Assembly: GCF_002890915.1 (NCBI RefSeq)
Contig: NZ_POUT01000007.1
Coordinates: forward strand, 124,001-188,000
Direction: 5' to 3'
Source of the DNA: Stutzerimonas stutzeri
GTDB taxonomy: Bacteria; Pseudomonadota; Gammaproteobacteria; Pseudomonadales; Pseudomonadaceae
Length of the DNA: 64,000 nt
Below, one piece after another: positions 30,991 through 42,102 of the stretch. A model generated the notes under the pieces. It searched no databases, was not told the origin of the DNA, and saw only the letters and a list, made by a program, of their open reading frames with translations. Positions within the stretch are counted from its first letter, which is position 1; each line of letters starts with the position of its first letter. A program made the position numbers and the translations under genes.

Positions 30991-32031
30991 TCAATCTCCC
31001 GTCTTGTGCCGTGCCTCGTGCTCGAGCAGCGCCGCCTTGCGCGCCAGCCCCCAGCGATAGCCGGTCAGCGCCTGCTGGCTGCCGACCACCCGGTGGCAGG
31101 GCACCAGCAGCCCGACCGGATTGCTGGCACAGGCCCGCGCCACCGCGCGGGCATGGCTGCCGAGCGCTTCGGCGAGTTCGCCGTAGCGGCGGGTCTCGCC
31201 GACCGGAATCTGCTGCAGCGCCTGCCAGACGCGCTGCTGGAAGGCGCTGCCGCGCAGGTCCAGCGGCAGCTGTGCGGCGTGCCGGGGCTCCTCCAACTGC
31301 TCGACGATCGCCTGCAGCCAGTCGCCCAGCCCGGCCTGGTCGCGCTGTAGCCGGGCGGCGCCGAAGCGCGTGCGCAGCTCGTCCTCCAGCGTCGCCTCGT
31401 CGTCGCCGAACAGCAGCGCGCAGACGCCCTTGTCGCTGGCGGCGACCAACAGCAGGCCGAGCGGGCAGGGCGCCAGCGCGTAGCGCAGGCTTTCCCCGGC
31501 GCCTTTGCGCCGGCGTTGGGCCGGAGTCAGCGCCGTGGCTTCGGTATAGGGCGCGCGGGTTCCGGAATAGCCGGCGGCGAGGGCGGCACCCAGCACCGAC
31601 GTGGCATCCGGCAGCTGCGCTTCCAGCCGTTCGCGGCGCCGGGCTGCGGTCCAGGCGCGCGGCGTCAGCCCGGTACGCGCCTTGAAGGCGCGCGACAGGT
31701 AGGCCGGCGACAGGCCGATGCGCGCCGCCAATTGCCGCAAGGGCAGTGGTCCTTTGGCTTCGTCGAGCAGGCGACAGGCGGCGATCACCAGCGCATCGAG
31801 CTGCTGGCTCGGGCTCTGCCCCTGCGGCGAGCAGCGCCGGCATGGGCGAAAGCCGGCGGCTTCGGCCGCTGCGGCGCTGTCATAGAAATTCACCCGTTCG
31901 CGCAGCGGCCGGCGTGCCGGGCAGCTGGGGCGGCAGAAGATGCCGGTCGAGCGCACGGCGAACACGAAGCGGCCGTCGAAGGCGGCGTCGCGTTCGCACA
32001 GGGCTTGCCAGCAGCGGTCTTGGTCGAGCAT
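30991..32031 (-). CDS. ada: Ada, bifunctional DNA alkylation repair protein and activator
   Basis: Transfers methyl groups from methylphosphotriesters and O6-methylguanine to its own cysteines and, once methylated, activates the adaptive response. The 346 residues hold the zinc/acceptor domain (C33, C37, C64, C67 in IFCRPSC and CRRC), an AraC-type helix-turn-helix (about 80-180, RQLAARIGLSPAYLSRAFK) and the C-terminal methyltransferase with PCHRVV. GGAGCACCGTC precedes the ATG at 32031; the frame upstream of it overlaps the divergent promoter region. No alkB or alkA adjoins. Confidence 0.95.
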   Translation of the reverse strand: MLDQDRCWQALCERDAAFDGRFVFAVRSTGIFCRPSCPARRPLRERVNFYDSAAAAEAAGFRPCRRCSPQGQSPSQQLDALVIAACRLLDEAKGPLPLRQLAARIGLSPAYLSRAFKARTGLTPRAWTAARRRERLEAQLPDATSVLGAALAAGYSGTRAPYTEATALTPAQRRRKGAGESLRYALAPCPLGLLLVAASDKGVCALLFGDDEATLEDELRTRFGAARLQRDQAGLGDWLQAIVEQLEEPRHAAQLPLDLRGSAFQQRVWQALQQIPVGETRRYGELAEALGSHARAVARACASNPVGLLVPCHRVVGSQQALTGYRWGLARKAALLEHEARHKTGD

Positions 32032-32091
32032 GACGGTGCTCCATGATCCGATGGTGCGATTGTCGTCCCTGGGCCGGTTGTGCGCCAATCC

Positions 32092-32103
32092 AAAGCGTGC
32101 TTT
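32092..32103. promoter_or_regulatory. Candidate Ada operator
   Basis: The palindrome AAAGCGTGCTTT lies 61 bases upstream of ada and contains AAAGC half-sites in both orientations, resembling the AAAGCGCA Ada box. It also lies in the region upstream of the divergent RIO kinase gene. Confidence 0.35.
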
Positions 32104-32188
32104 CAAACTCGATGGGGAACATGGAAGCCCGCTGGCGATTACCGTAACCTGCAGCACCGCATTGACGAGAAGGACCTGCAAGCCGCTG

Positions 32189-33076
32189 ATGAAAACGCCT
32201 AAACGACTCGAACCGCTGATCGAGGATGGCCTGATCGACGAGGTGCTGCGGCCGCTGATGAGCGGCAAGGAAGCGGCGGTATACGTGGTGCGCTGTGGCG
32301 ATGAGCTGCGCTGCGCCAAAGTCTACAAGGAAGCCAACAAGCGCAGTTTCCGCCAGGCCGTGAAGTATCAGGAGGGGCGCAAGGTGCGCAACAGCCGCGA
32401 TGCCCGCGCCATGGCCAAGGGTTCCCGGCACGGGCGCAAGGAGAAGGAAGAGAGCTGGCAGAACGCCGAGGTCGCCGCGCTGTTCCGCCTGGCCGACGCC
32501 GGCGTGCGGGTGCCCAAACCCTACGATTTCCTCGACGGCGTGCTGCTGATGGAAATGATCGCCGGCGAGGATGGCGATGCGGCGCCGCGGCTCAACGACG
32601 TCGAGCTGCATCCGGACGATGCCCGCGAATTCCATGCCTTCATGATCCACGAGGTGGTGAAGATGCTCTGCGCGGGGCTGGTGCATGGCGACCTGTCGGA
32701 GTTCAACGTGCTGCTCGACGAGCACGGCCCGGTGATCATCGACCTGCCGCAGGCGGTGGATGCCGCCGGCAACAACCACGCGTTCGAGATGCTCGAACGC
32801 GACGTCGGCAACATGGCCGCCTATTTCGGCCGCTTCGCGCCGGAGCTCAAGTACACCCGTTACGCCAAGGAGATGTGGGCGCTCTACGAGCAGGGCAAGC
32901 TGACGCCGGAGACGGCGCTCACCGGCGTGTTCGCCGAGCCGGAGGACGCCGCCGACATCGCCGCGGTGATGCGCGAGATCAAGGCGACCCTGGCCGAGCA
33001 GGCGCGGCGCGAGGCGCTGCGCAACGCCGACGAGGCGCCGAGGGACGAGCCGCCGCCGCCGTGGCTGCGCGGGTGA
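32189..33076 (+). CDS. RIO-type serine protein kinase
   Basis: Atypical protein kinase of the RIO1 group, 295 residues. Visible motifs: a nucleotide-binding stretch (LMSGKEAAVYVV), invariant Lys in RCAKVYKE, catalytic loop HGDLSEFNVL and metal-binding Asp in VIIDLPQ. The basic insertion (KGSRHGRKEKEESW) is common in bacterial members. The C-terminus is Glu/Arg-rich and ends in a short proline run. The bacterial substrate is not established. GAGAAGGACCTGCAAGCCGCTG precedes the ATG. Divergent from ada. Confidence 0.88.
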   Translation: MKTPKRLEPLIEDGLIDEVLRPLMSGKEAAVYVVRCGDELRCAKVYKEANKRSFRQAVKYQEGRKVRNSRDARAMAKGSRHGRKEKEESWQNAEVAALFRLADAGVRVPKPYDFLDGVLLMEMIAGEDGDAAPRLNDVELHPDDAREFHAFMIHEVVKMLCAGLVHGDLSEFNVLLDEHGPVIIDLPQAVDAAGNNHAFEMLERDVGNMAAYFGRFAPELKYTRYAKEMWALYEQGKLTPETALTGVFAEPEDAADIAAVMREIKATLAEQARREALRNADEAPRDEPPPPWLRG

Positions 33077-33125
33077 AGCCGCCGCCGCGGCGTTCGCTTC
33101 GCGCGCGCGTGGTTGCGGGCCGTAG

Positions 33126-34613
33126 TCAGTCTTCGAGCGTCTGGAACGCGCAGGCGAGCTGCTTGACCGCCGCTTCCAGCTCGGTGGGCGTATAGGCGGC
33201 AAACCCCATCAGGAATCCGGCCCTGCAATCGCTCGACGCGTGCAGCCCCGTCAACCCCATGAGTTCGATGCCGGCCCGGCGTGCGGCGTTGATAGCCGCC
33301 TGCTCGGAAAGACCGCTGGTGAGCAGGCAGGGCATCTGCATGCCCCCGGTCGGCACACTCGGCTCGACGTAGGCGCCAAGGTGCTGGCGGACGAGGCGCT
33401 CCAGTGTCGCGAGCCTGTGTGCATAGATGCTGCGCATGGTGCGCACATGCGCGCCGAAATGACCGCCTTCGATGAACCGGGCCAAGGTCAGCTGCGGGAT
33501 CGTGGCGCTGTGCCCGTCGAGCAGCGTGCGGGCGACAGTCATGGGCTGCACCAGTTGCGCGGGCAGCACGGCATAGGCGATCCGCAGGCCGGGAAACAGC
33601 GATTTGGTGAACGTGCCGATATAGATCGTGCGCTCGTGCGAATCCAGCCCTTGAACGCAGGCTGTCGGTTTGCCGGCATAGTGGAATTCGCTGTCGTAGT
33701 CGTCTTCGATGATCCAGGCCGGGTGTTGCCTGGCCCATTCGATCAGCGACAGCCGCCGGTCCAGGGGCAGAGTGGTGCCGGTCGGGAACTGGTGCGACGG
33801 GGTCACGAAGACCGCCTTGGCGGGGGTCGAGGCACTGCGCAGGACTTCGACCCGCATGCCGTGAGCGTCCACGGGGATGGGGAGGCATGCGAGGCCGGCG
33901 GCATCGAATGCCTTGCGGGCCCCGTGGTATAGCGGATCTTCGACGAAGATCCGGTCGCCGGCATCGAGCAGTACGTGGGCGCACAACGTCATGGCTTGCT
34001 GCGAGCTGGTCAGGATCAGCACGCGCTCGGCCGTAGCATGTGCGCCACGTTCGAGATTGACGTAATCGGCAATGGCGCGGCGCAGCGGTTCCATTCCTTG
34101 TGGATGGCCATGCAGCAGGGCCTTGTTTGCATACTCCTTCAGAACCTGCCGTTCCAGGCGCTCCCAGATCTGTAGAGGGAACCCCCGCGTTTCCGGCACG
34201 CCCGGTGCGAACGGGCGGGGTGTCAGGAAATCACGCACTCCGCCCCCTTCAAGCATCGCGCTACCGCGCCGGCTGAGGTTGGGGGGCGGGGCCTGCGACG
34301 GCTTGCGGCGCTGCGACAGGTGGCGTCCCGGCACGCGCTGCGCCATGTGCGAAACGAAGCTGCCGCTGCCTACGCGCCGCTCGATGTAACCCTCGCCGTG
34401 CAACTGGCCGTATGCGGCCTCGACGGTATCCCGGGAGACGCCGAGCGACTTGGCCAGTGCCCGCGATGCCGGGAGCGGCTTCCCGACGCCGAGCGCTCCA
34501 TCGAGGATCAACTGCCGGATCGCCCGCTGGATGCGTGAATGCAGCGGAAAGGCTGCATGTGCGGGGTTCGCTAGCCAGGCTTTGACGGATTCGAGTTGGG
34601 AATGCTTGAACAA
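33126..34613 (-). CDS. MocR-family transcriptional regulator (GntR HTH + aminotransferase-like domain)
   Basis: A 495-residue PLP-binding regulator. Winged helix at about 20-88 (LPASRALAKSLGVSRDTVEAAYGQL), then a fold-type-I aminotransferase domain with the PLP-lysine motif IYIGTFTKSLFPGLRIAY near residue 325. Such proteins (GabR, PdxR, TauR, DdlR) sense an amino compound through PLP and usually control the divergent operon, here benE-family/aminotransferase/glyA. Direct repeats in the 111-base gap are a fitting operator. The effector is unknown. The gene has a slightly less biased codon use than its neighbours to my eye, consistent with an accessory block. Confidence 0.93.
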   Translation of the reverse strand: MFKHSQLESVKAWLANPAHAAFPLHSRIQRAIRQLILDGALGVGKPLPASRALAKSLGVSRDTVEAAYGQLHGEGYIERRVGSGSFVSHMAQRVPGRHLSQRRKPSQAPPPNLSRRGSAMLEGGGVRDFLTPRPFAPGVPETRGFPLQIWERLERQVLKEYANKALLHGHPQGMEPLRRAIADYVNLERGAHATAERVLILTSSQQAMTLCAHVLLDAGDRIFVEDPLYHGARKAFDAAGLACLPIPVDAHGMRVEVLRSASTPAKAVFVTPSHQFPTGTTLPLDRRLSLIEWARQHPAWIIEDDYDSEFHYAGKPTACVQGLDSHERTIYIGTFTKSLFPGLRIAYAVLPAQLVQPMTVARTLLDGHSATIPQLTLARFIEGGHFGAHVRTMRSIYAHRLATLERLVRQHLGAYVEPSVPTGGMQMPCLLTSGLSEQAAINAARRAGIELMGLTGLHASSDCRAGFLMGFAAYTPTELEAAVKQLACAFQTLED

Positions 34614-34652
34614 TTGGTCTGCCTTCCTTCATGAAAGTGGCGGGGAACAGCC

Positions 34653-34689
34653 TTCCATTTCGGGCGTATAAACCTACTTCACTTCGGGC
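34653..34689. promoter_or_regulatory. Direct-repeat operator candidate for the MocR regulator
   Basis: TTCCATTTCGGGC (34653-34665) and TTCACTTCGGGC (34678-34689) are direct repeats whose ends are 24 bases apart, with the -10-like TATAAA (34667-34672) between them. MocR proteins such as GabR and PdxR bind directly repeated half-sites next to the promoter they control. Confidence 0.5.
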
Positions 34690-34724
34690 CAGGCGCCAAT
34701 ATTCCAAGGAGTCGGGGATAGAAC

Positions 34725-35984
34725 ATGTCGTCCTTCACAGCACCATCATCCATCCGCCCAGGCGATCTCACCCATCCCATCGTGGCGGGGCTCGTTTCGG
34801 TCATCGTCAACTATGGTGGCACCTTCATCCTGGTCTTCCAGGCTGCCAAGGCGGCGGGACTCAGCCCGCAACTGACGGCCTCGTGGGTGTGGTCCGTGTC
34901 CATCGGCGTGGGGGTGAGCGGGATACTCCTCAGCTGGATCACCCGTGCGCCAATCATCACCGCCTGGTCGACGCCGGCGGTGGCGTTTCTCGTCGTGGCG
35001 CTGGGGACGACGTCCTATGCCGAGGCGGTGGGGGCATATCTGATCTCGGCCGCTGCCTTCATGGCGCTCGGCCTATCGGGCTGTTTCGACAGGATCATCC
35101 AGCGAGTCCCTCCGGGCCTGGCTGCCGGACTGCTGGCCGGCATTCTGCTTCAGTTCGGCATCGGCGCTTTCGGCGGGATGAGCCTCGATCCCCTGCTAGC
35201 GGGCTTGCTGATCGTCGCCTATGTCGCGTTCAAGCGCCTGACCGCACGCTACGCGGTGGTCGGCATCCTGCTGCTGGGGGTGGTCCTCATGCTCGTTCAG
35301 GGGCGGGTCGATCTGTCGAGGCTGGAGTTCGAGCTCGCCGCGCCTATCCTCACCATGCCGGCGTTTTCGTTCAACGCCTTGCTGAGTGTCGCCTTGCCGT
35401 TATTCCTGATCACCCTGACCGGGCAGTACATGCCCGGCATGCTGGTGCTGCGCAATGACGGGTACACCACCAGTGCCAATCCCATCGTGACCGTCACCGG
35501 GCTGGGCTCGCTGCTCATGGCTCCGTTCGGCTCGCATGCATTCAACATCGCAGCGATCACCGCAGCGATCTGTACCGGCAAGCAGGCCCATGAGGATCCA
35601 TCCAAGCGCTGGATTGCAGGTGTTGCGGCAGGTGTCTTCTACATCCTCGTCGGTGTCTTCGGCGTCACGCTCGCCGCCGTGTTCATGGCCTTTCCGGCGA
35701 CGTTCATCACCACGCTGGCAGGGCTGGCCCTGCTGGGCACCCTTGGCGGCAGCCTCGCCAGTGCGATGTCCGATCCGAACACCCGCGAAGCGGCCCTGAT
35801 CACCTTCCTGGCCGCCGCCGCCAACATCACCCTGTTAGGGATTGGCGGTGCCTTCTGGGGGCTGGTGATCGGCCTGGTGGCCTATGCGCTGCTCAATGGC
35901 CGTTTGCCGCGTCGCCAGGGCGCTTCCACGAGCGCGTTCGATCCTGCTGCCGCCCCCGCCGGCGGTCAGGAGGTGGGTAAATGA
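34725..35984 (+). CDS. BenE-family membrane transporter
   Basis: Proton-coupled transporter of the benzoate/H+ symporter (BenE) family: 419 residues with about 11-12 hydrophobic segments. Family-typical stretches include ITRAPIITAWSTPAVAFLV, FGIGAFGGMSLDP and LMAPFGSHAFNIAAITAAICTG. BenE proteins import benzoate, but the neighbours here are amino-acid enzymes, so the cargo may be an amino or hydroxy acid instead. There are no benABCD genes in the window. The ATG follows CAAGGAGTCGGGGATAGAAC. Its stop overlaps the next start (ATGA). Confidence 0.9.
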   Translation: MSSFTAPSSIRPGDLTHPIVAGLVSVIVNYGGTFILVFQAAKAAGLSPQLTASWVWSVSIGVGVSGILLSWITRAPIITAWSTPAVAFLVVALGTTSYAEAVGAYLISAAAFMALGLSGCFDRIIQRVPPGLAAGLLAGILLQFGIGAFGGMSLDPLLAGLLIVAYVAFKRLTARYAVVGILLLGVVLMLVQGRVDLSRLEFELAAPILTMPAFSFNALLSVALPLFLITLTGQYMPGMLVLRNDGYTTSANPIVTVTGLGSLLMAPFGSHAFNIAAITAAICTGKQAHEDPSKRWIAGVAAGVFYILVGVFGVTLAAVFMAFPATFITTLAGLALLGTLGGSLASAMSDPNTREAALITFLAAAANITLLGIGGAFWGLVIGLVAYALLNGRLPRRQGASTSAFDPAAAPAGGQEVGK

Positions 35985-37263
35985 TGCCGTCAGCTCCGTC
36001 CATGCCCCCAGCCGACGCTCATTTGATGCAGGCCTATGCACGGCAGTCGGTTTCCTTCGTTCGTGGATGCGGCGCGCGCCTTTGGGATGACCGCGGGGTC
36101 GAATACCTGGATGCCATCGCCGGTGTCGCTGTCGCCAACCTCGGCCATGCTCATCCGGAAGTCGCCGCGGCCATCGCCGAGCAGGCTGGATTGCTGCTGC
36201 ACACCTCGAACCTGTTCGGCATTGCCTGGCAGGAGCGCCTGGGCCAGCGGCTGTGCGAGCTATCCGGGATGCAGCGGGCGTTTTTCTGCAACTCCGGGGC
36301 CGAAGCCAACGAGACCGCACTCAAGCTGGCGCGGTTGCACGGCAACCGAAGAAAGGTGAAGCAGCCCCAGGTGCTGGTGATGGAAAACAGCTTTCACGGT
36401 CGCACCATCGCGACCCTGGCCGCCACCGGCAATCCGGCGGTGCAGCGAGGTTTCGAGCCACTGCTGCCGGGATTCCTGCGCATTCCCTATGACGACATCG
36501 AAGCGGCCCGCCGCGCGGCTGGCAGCACGCCGGACATCGTGGCGGTGCTACTCGAGTCGGTACAGGGTGAAGGCGGCGTCCGCACGCCCTCCGCTGGCTA
36601 CCTGGAGGCACTGCGGGCGCTATGCGACCGGCACGATTGGTTGTTGATCATCGACGAGGTGCAGGCCGGAATGGGCCGTACCGGCACCTGGTTCGGCTAC
36701 CAGCACGCGGGCGTGCTACCGGATGTCATCACCCTGGCCAAGGGGCTGGGCAACGGTTTTCCCGTCGGCGCTTGCCTGGCCCGCGGATCGGCAGCGGAGC
36801 TGTTTTCGCCCGGCCATCACGGTTCCACCTTCGGTGGCAACCCGCTTGCCTGTCGGGTCGGTTGCACGGTACTCGACATCATGGCACGCGACCGTATCCC
36901 GGAGCGCGCCGCCACGCTGGGGCGGCGTTTGCTGGCGGGGCTCCGGGAAGCGTTGGGCGGACACCCCGGCATCGTCTCCATCCGGGGGCTGGGGTTGATG
37001 GTCGGCATCGAGCTGGACCGCTGTTGCACCGAGCTGGTCGGGCGCGCGCTGGAGGAGCAGCGCCTGCTGATCAGCGTGACGCGCGAGCGGACCATCCGGC
37101 TGCTGCCGCCCCTGGTATGCGAGGAGGCACAGATAGAGGACATCGTGGCGCGCCTGGCGCTGCTCTTGAACGCTGGTGCTCGGCCCGCTGACCGGATTCA
37201 TCAGGAACCTGCGGGCAGGCGGCCGGGGCCAACCGCTATTCACCAGCCACCCATGGGGGCAAC

Positions 37264-37282
<19 letters not shown>
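35981..37282 (+). CDS. Class-III aminotransferase, ArgD-like
   Basis: PLP-dependent omega-type transaminase, 433 residues, nearest in appearance to acetylornithine aminotransferases. PLP phosphate-binding motif [15 protein letters not shown], the Asp of [15 protein letters not shown] and the Schiff-base Lys at residue 254 ([11 protein letters not shown]) are all present. An about 30-residue non-conserved C-terminal tail (after [12 protein letters not shown]) runs into the next gene and overlaps its start by 19 bases. Coupled to the transporter by ATGA. Amino donor and acceptor are unknown; arginine biosynthesis is unlikely given the operon partners. Confidence 0.88.
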
Positions 37283-38535
<1,253 letters not shown>

Positions 38536-38712
38536 GAAAGCTCTGCACGGGCCGGGCGGAGCCCTGAGGCATTGGCGGCGGCAGTCGACTTTCGCCGGGG
38601 CTCTGCCACACTTGCAGTGGGCGCGGCTGCGGCTTTCGCGCGCTTGACCCCCGCTGGCTCAACGGGGATGCTTGCCCGCTTGAAGGGCGGCATCGGATAT
38701 GGAGAGAACGCA

Positions 38713-39180
38713 ATGCAAGGCCAGGCACCGGTAATCGACTACCTGAAGGAGCTGCTGCGCGGTGAGCTGGCGGCCCGCGACCAGTATTTCCTGCACTCGC
38801 GCATGTACGCCGACTGGGGCTTCACCCGGCTCTACGAGCGCATCAATCACGAGATGGAGGAAGAGACCCAGCACGCCGATGTCCTGCTGACCCGGATTCT
38901 CTTCCTCGAAGGCACGCCGGACATGACGCCGGAGCCGATCAATCCGGGCCACAGCGTACCGGAGATGCTGCGCAATGACCTGGCGCTGGAGTACAGGGTG
39001 CGCGCCGCGCTGGCCAAGGGCATCGCCCTGGCCGAACAGCACGGCGACTACGCCACCCGTGATCTGCTCGCTGCCCAGCTCAAGGACACCGAGGAAGATC
39101 ACGCCTACTGGCTGGAGCAGCAGCTGGGCCTGATCGACCGCATCGGCCTGCAGAACTACCTGCAATCCCAGGCCAGTTGA
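38713..39180 (+). CDS. ftnA: Bacterial ferritin (FtnA / non-haem bacterioferritin-like)
   Basis: Iron-storage protein of 155 residues forming a 24-mer cage. Ferroxidase ligands are visible: E18 ([11 protein letters not shown]), E51 and H54 (EEETQHAD), and the late pair in [11 protein letters not shown]. Residue 52, the haem-binding Met of true bacterioferritins, is Thr, as in the P. aeruginosa protein once called BfrA and now FtnA. So it should not bind haem. GGAGAGAACGCA precedes the ATG. It is convergent with cueR. Confidence 0.9.
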   Translation: MQGQAPVIDYLKELLRGELAARDQYFLHSRMYADWGFTRLYERINHEMEEETQHADVLLTRILFLEGTPDMTPEPINPGHSVPEMLRNDLALEYRVRAALAKGIALAEQHGDYATRDLLAAQLKDTEEDHAYWLEQQLGLIDRIGLQNYLQSQAS

Positions 39181-39205
39181 TCGGCGGCGGCGGGCCGCGC
39201 GGCGA

Positions 39206-39616
39206 TCACTCCGCGGTTCCGCAGCAACCGCCGGACTCCAGATCCTTGAGGATCGGGCAGTCCGGGCGGTCGTCGCCCTGGCAGTGGCTGACCAGCTCCT
39301 GCAGGGTATCGCGCAGGCCGACGAGCTCGCTGATCTTGCGGTTCAGCTTCTCGATATGGGCGCCGGCCAGCGCTTTCACGTCGGCGCTGGCCCGCTGGCG
39401 ATCCAGCCACAGTGCCAGCAGCTTGCCGACTTCCTCCAGCGAAAAACCCAGGTCCCGCGCCCGGCGAATGAACGCCAGCTGATGCAGATCGCGCTCGCTG
39501 TAGTGGCGGTAGCCGTTGATGCCGCGTCCGGCTGGCGTCAGCAGGCCGATGGATTCGTAGTAGCGGATCATCTTCGCCGTGAGCCCGCTGTGCTTGGCGG
39601 CTTGGCCGATATTCAT
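39206..39616 (-). CDS. cueR: CueR, Cu(I)-responsive MerR-family activator
   Basis: Copper sensor that activates copA and copZ by untwisting promoters with 19-bp spacers. The 136 residues show an N-terminal MerR helix-turn-helix (NIGQAAKHSGLTAKMIRYYESIGLL), a dimer helix with S77, and the Cu(I) loop C112-QGDDRPD-C120, both cysteines at the positions of E. coli CueR. S77 is typical of monovalent-metal sensors, unlike Zn-sensing ZntR. GAGGGCAATCCC precedes the ATG. It starts 14 bases after the copA stop on the same strand, so it is co-transcribed with copA. Confidence 0.95.
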   Translation of the reverse strand: MNIGQAAKHSGLTAKMIRYYESIGLLTPAGRGINGYRHYSERDLHQLAFIRRARDLGFSLEEVGKLLALWLDRQRASADVKALAGAHIEKLNRKISELVGLRDTLQELVSHCQGDDRPDCPILKDLESGGCCGTAE

Positions 39617-39630
39617 GGGATTGCCCTCGC

Positions 39631-42012
39631 TCAGTCTTGCGGTTTCCAGGTCTTGAGCAGCAATGCGTTGCTCACCACGCTGACGCTGGACAAGGCCATC
39701 GCCGCACCGGCCACCACCGGGCTGAGAAAGCCGAGGGCCGCCAGCGGGATGCCCACCAGGTTGTAGATGAACGCCCAGAACAGGTTCTGCTGGATCTTGC
39801 GGTAGGTGCGCCGGCTGATCTCCAGCGCCGCCGGCACCAGCCGCGGGTCGCCGCGCATCAGGGTGATGCCGGCGGCGTGCATGGCTACGTCGGTGCCGCC
39901 GCCCATGGCGATGCCGACGTCCGCCGCGGCCAGTGCCGGGGCGTCGTTGATGCCGTCGCCGACCATCGCCACCACCGCGCCGCCCTGCTTCAGCGCGGCG
40001 ACGGTGGCGGCCTTGTCCGCCGGCAGCACTTCGGCGTGCACGTCGTCGATGCGTAGCGCTTCGGCCACCACGCGGGCGCTGCCGCGGTTGTCGCCGGTGA
40101 TCAGGTGGCTGCGGATGTGCCGGGCATCGAGCGCGGCGATGGCGGCGGCGGCGCCATCCTTGAGGCTGTCGCCGAAGGCGAACAGGCCGAGCACGCGCGG
40201 CTGCGGCGCGCTTTCCACCAGCCAGGACAGGGTGCGGCCCTCGGCTTCCCAACGCTGGGCAGTGTCCAGCAGCTCGCCCGGCTGCAAGCCGAATTCTTCG
40301 AGCATGCGCCGGTTGCCCAGTGCCAGTTGCCGGCCGTCGAGGCTGCCGGCGATGCCGCGGCCGCTCAGTGCCTGGCTTTTCTCGACATCCGGCACCTCGA
40401 TGCCGTCCGTTTCGCAACGCTCCAGCACCGCCCGCGCCAGCGGATGCTCGCTGCCGCGCTGCAGGGCGCCGGCCAGCCGCAGCAGGCTGGATTCGTCGCC
40501 GTCCACGGTATGCAGATGGATGATCTGCGGCTTGCCCGAGGTGAGCGTGCCGGTCTTGTCGAACGCCACGGCATTCACCGCATGAGCCACCTCCAGCGCT
40601 TCGGCGTCCTTGATCAGGATGCCATGGCGCGCCGCCACGCCGGTGCCGGCCATGATCGCCGCCGGGGTGGCCAGGCCGAGGGCGCAGGGGCAGGCGATGA
40701 CCAGCACGGCGACGGCATTGATCAGCGCGACTTCCAGCGGCGCGCCGGCCAGCAGCCAGCCGAACAGGGTGGCGACGGCGATCATCAGCACCGCCGGGAC
40801 GAATACCTGGCTGACCTTGTCCACCAGCTTCTGGATCGGCGCCTTGGCCGCCTGGGCGTCCTCCACCAGGCGGATGATCCGCGCCAGCACGGTTTCCCCG
40901 CCGAGCGCGGTGGTGCGCACCAGCAGGCGGCCTTCGCCATTGATGGCGCCGCCGGTGACGCGATCGCCGGGCTGCTTGCTGACCGGCAGGCTTTCGCCGC
41001 TGATCAGCGCCTCGTCGGCCTGGCTTTCGCCCTCGACCACTTCGCCGTCCACCGGAAAACGCTCGCCGGGCTTGACCAGCACCAGGTCATCGAGGCGCAA
41101 AGCGGCGATGGCGACGTCTTCCTCGCGGCCGTCGACCAGCCGCGTGGCGCGTTCCGGACGCAGCGCTTCGAGCGCGCGGATCGCCGCGCTGGTCTGGCGC
41201 TTGGCGCGGCTTTCCAGGTACTTGCCGAGCAGCACCAGGGCGATGACCACGGCCGAGGCCTCGAAATACAGGTGCGGCATCTGCCCGGCCGGCGTCGCCC
41301 ACCACTGGTAGAGGCTCAGGCCGTAGCCGGCGCTGGTGCCGATGGCGACCAGCAGGTCCATGTTGCCGGCCCCGGCGCGCAGCGCCTTCCAGCCGGCGAC
41401 GTAGAAGCGTGCGCCAAGGACGAACTGCACCGGCGTGGCGAGCAGGAACTGCAGCCATGGCGGCAGCATCCAGTGTCCGCCGAACAGCTCGGCGAACATC
41501 GGCAGCACCAGCGGCGCGGCCAGCAGCAGCCCGGCGATGACCGTCCAGCGTTCGCGGCGCAGGCGCTGTTCGGCCCTGTCAGCCTGCGGTTGTGCGTCGG
41601 CGCTGGCCGTGGCGTGGTAACCGGCGTTCTCCACGGCCTGGATCAGTGCCGCTGGCTCCAGCGCGCCGAGCACCTCGACATGGGCGCGTTCGCTGGCCAG
41701 GTTCACCGAGGCGCTACGCACGCCGGGGACCTTGCGCAGGGCGCGCTCGACGCGGCCGACGCAACTGGCGCAGGTCATGCCTTCGATAGCCAGCTCGAGG
41801 CTCTGCGCCGGCACCCCGTAGCCGGCCTTTTCCACTGCCTGGATCAGCTCGGCGAGATCGCCGCTGGCGGCCTCGACGCGGACCTGCTCGCTGGCCAGGT
41901 TGACGCTCGCCGCTTCCACGCCCGGGACTTTCAGCAGGGCGCGTTCGACGCGGCCGGCACAGCTGGCGCAGGTCATGCCGCTGACCGGCAGGGTATAGGT
42001 AGCGCTGGACAT
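39631..42012 (-). CDS. copA: CopA, Cu(I)-exporting P1B-type ATPase
   Basis: Inner-membrane pump expelling Cu(I) to the periplasm. The 793-residue protein has two N-terminal heavy-metal-associated domains (both GMTCASC), membrane helices from about residue 165, the metal-site CPC in [12 protein letters not shown], the phosphorylation site DKTGTLTSG, the HP motif in GSEHPLARA and the hinge [16 protein letters not shown]. The start at 42012 has AGGAG 11 bases ahead; GTG 42024 is an alternative four codons upstream. Transcribed from a CueR-type promoter with cueR behind it. Confidence 0.96.
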   Translation of the reverse strand: MSSATYTLPVSGMTCASCAGRVERALLKVPGVEAASVNLASEQVRVEAASGDLAELIQAVEKAGYGVPAQSLELAIEGMTCASCVGRVERALRKVPGVRSASVNLASERAHVEVLGALEPAALIQAVENAGYHATASADAQPQADRAEQRLRRERWTVIAGLLLAAPLVLPMFAELFGGHWMLPPWLQFLLATPVQFVLGARFYVAGWKALRAGAGNMDLLVAIGTSAGYGLSLYQWWATPAGQMPHLYFEASAVVIALVLLGKYLESRAKRQTSAAIRALEALRPERATRLVDGREEDVAIAALRLDDLVLVKPGERFPVDGEVVEGESQADEALISGESLPVSKQPGDRVTGGAINGEGRLLVRTTALGGETVLARIIRLVEDAQAAKAPIQKLVDKVSQVFVPAVLMIAVATLFGWLLAGAPLEVALINAVAVLVIACPCALGLATPAAIMAGTGVAARHGILIKDAEALEVAHAVNAVAFDKTGTLTSGKPQIIHLHTVDGDESSLLRLAGALQRGSEHPLARAVLERCETDGIEVPDVEKSQALSGRGIAGSLDGRQLALGNRRMLEEFGLQPGELLDTAQRWEAEGRTLSWLVESAPQPRVLGLFAFGDSLKDGAAAAIAALDARHIRSHLITGDNRGSARVVAEALRIDDVHAEVLPADKAATVAALKQGGAVVAMVGDGINDAPALAAADVGIAMGGGTDVAMHAAGITLMRGDPRLVPAALEISRRTYRKIQQNLFWAFIYNLVGIPLAALGFLSPVVAGAAMALSSVSVVSNALLLKTWKPQD

Positions 42013-42044
42013 GGGGTGAGGCACTCCTGGTGGCGATGGCGGAC

Positions 42045-42075
42045 AGGATCAACCCTGACCCTATGGAAAGGTCAA
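42045..42075 (-). promoter_or_regulatory. CueR-type promoter of copA
   Basis: On the minus strand TTGACC (42075-42070) and GATCCT (42050-42045) are 19 bases apart, the over-long spacing of MerR-family promoters. The spacer contains an imperfect dyad (ACCTTTCC ... CAGGGT). Confidence 0.7.
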
Positions 42076-42102
42076 GCCTTTGACCTGCGACAGTTGCGCC
42101 CA

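Noticed and set aside
35297-35605. Minus-strand reading frame inside the BenE-type gene
   Set aside because: Lies wholly inside a well-supported transporter gene and has no domain features.
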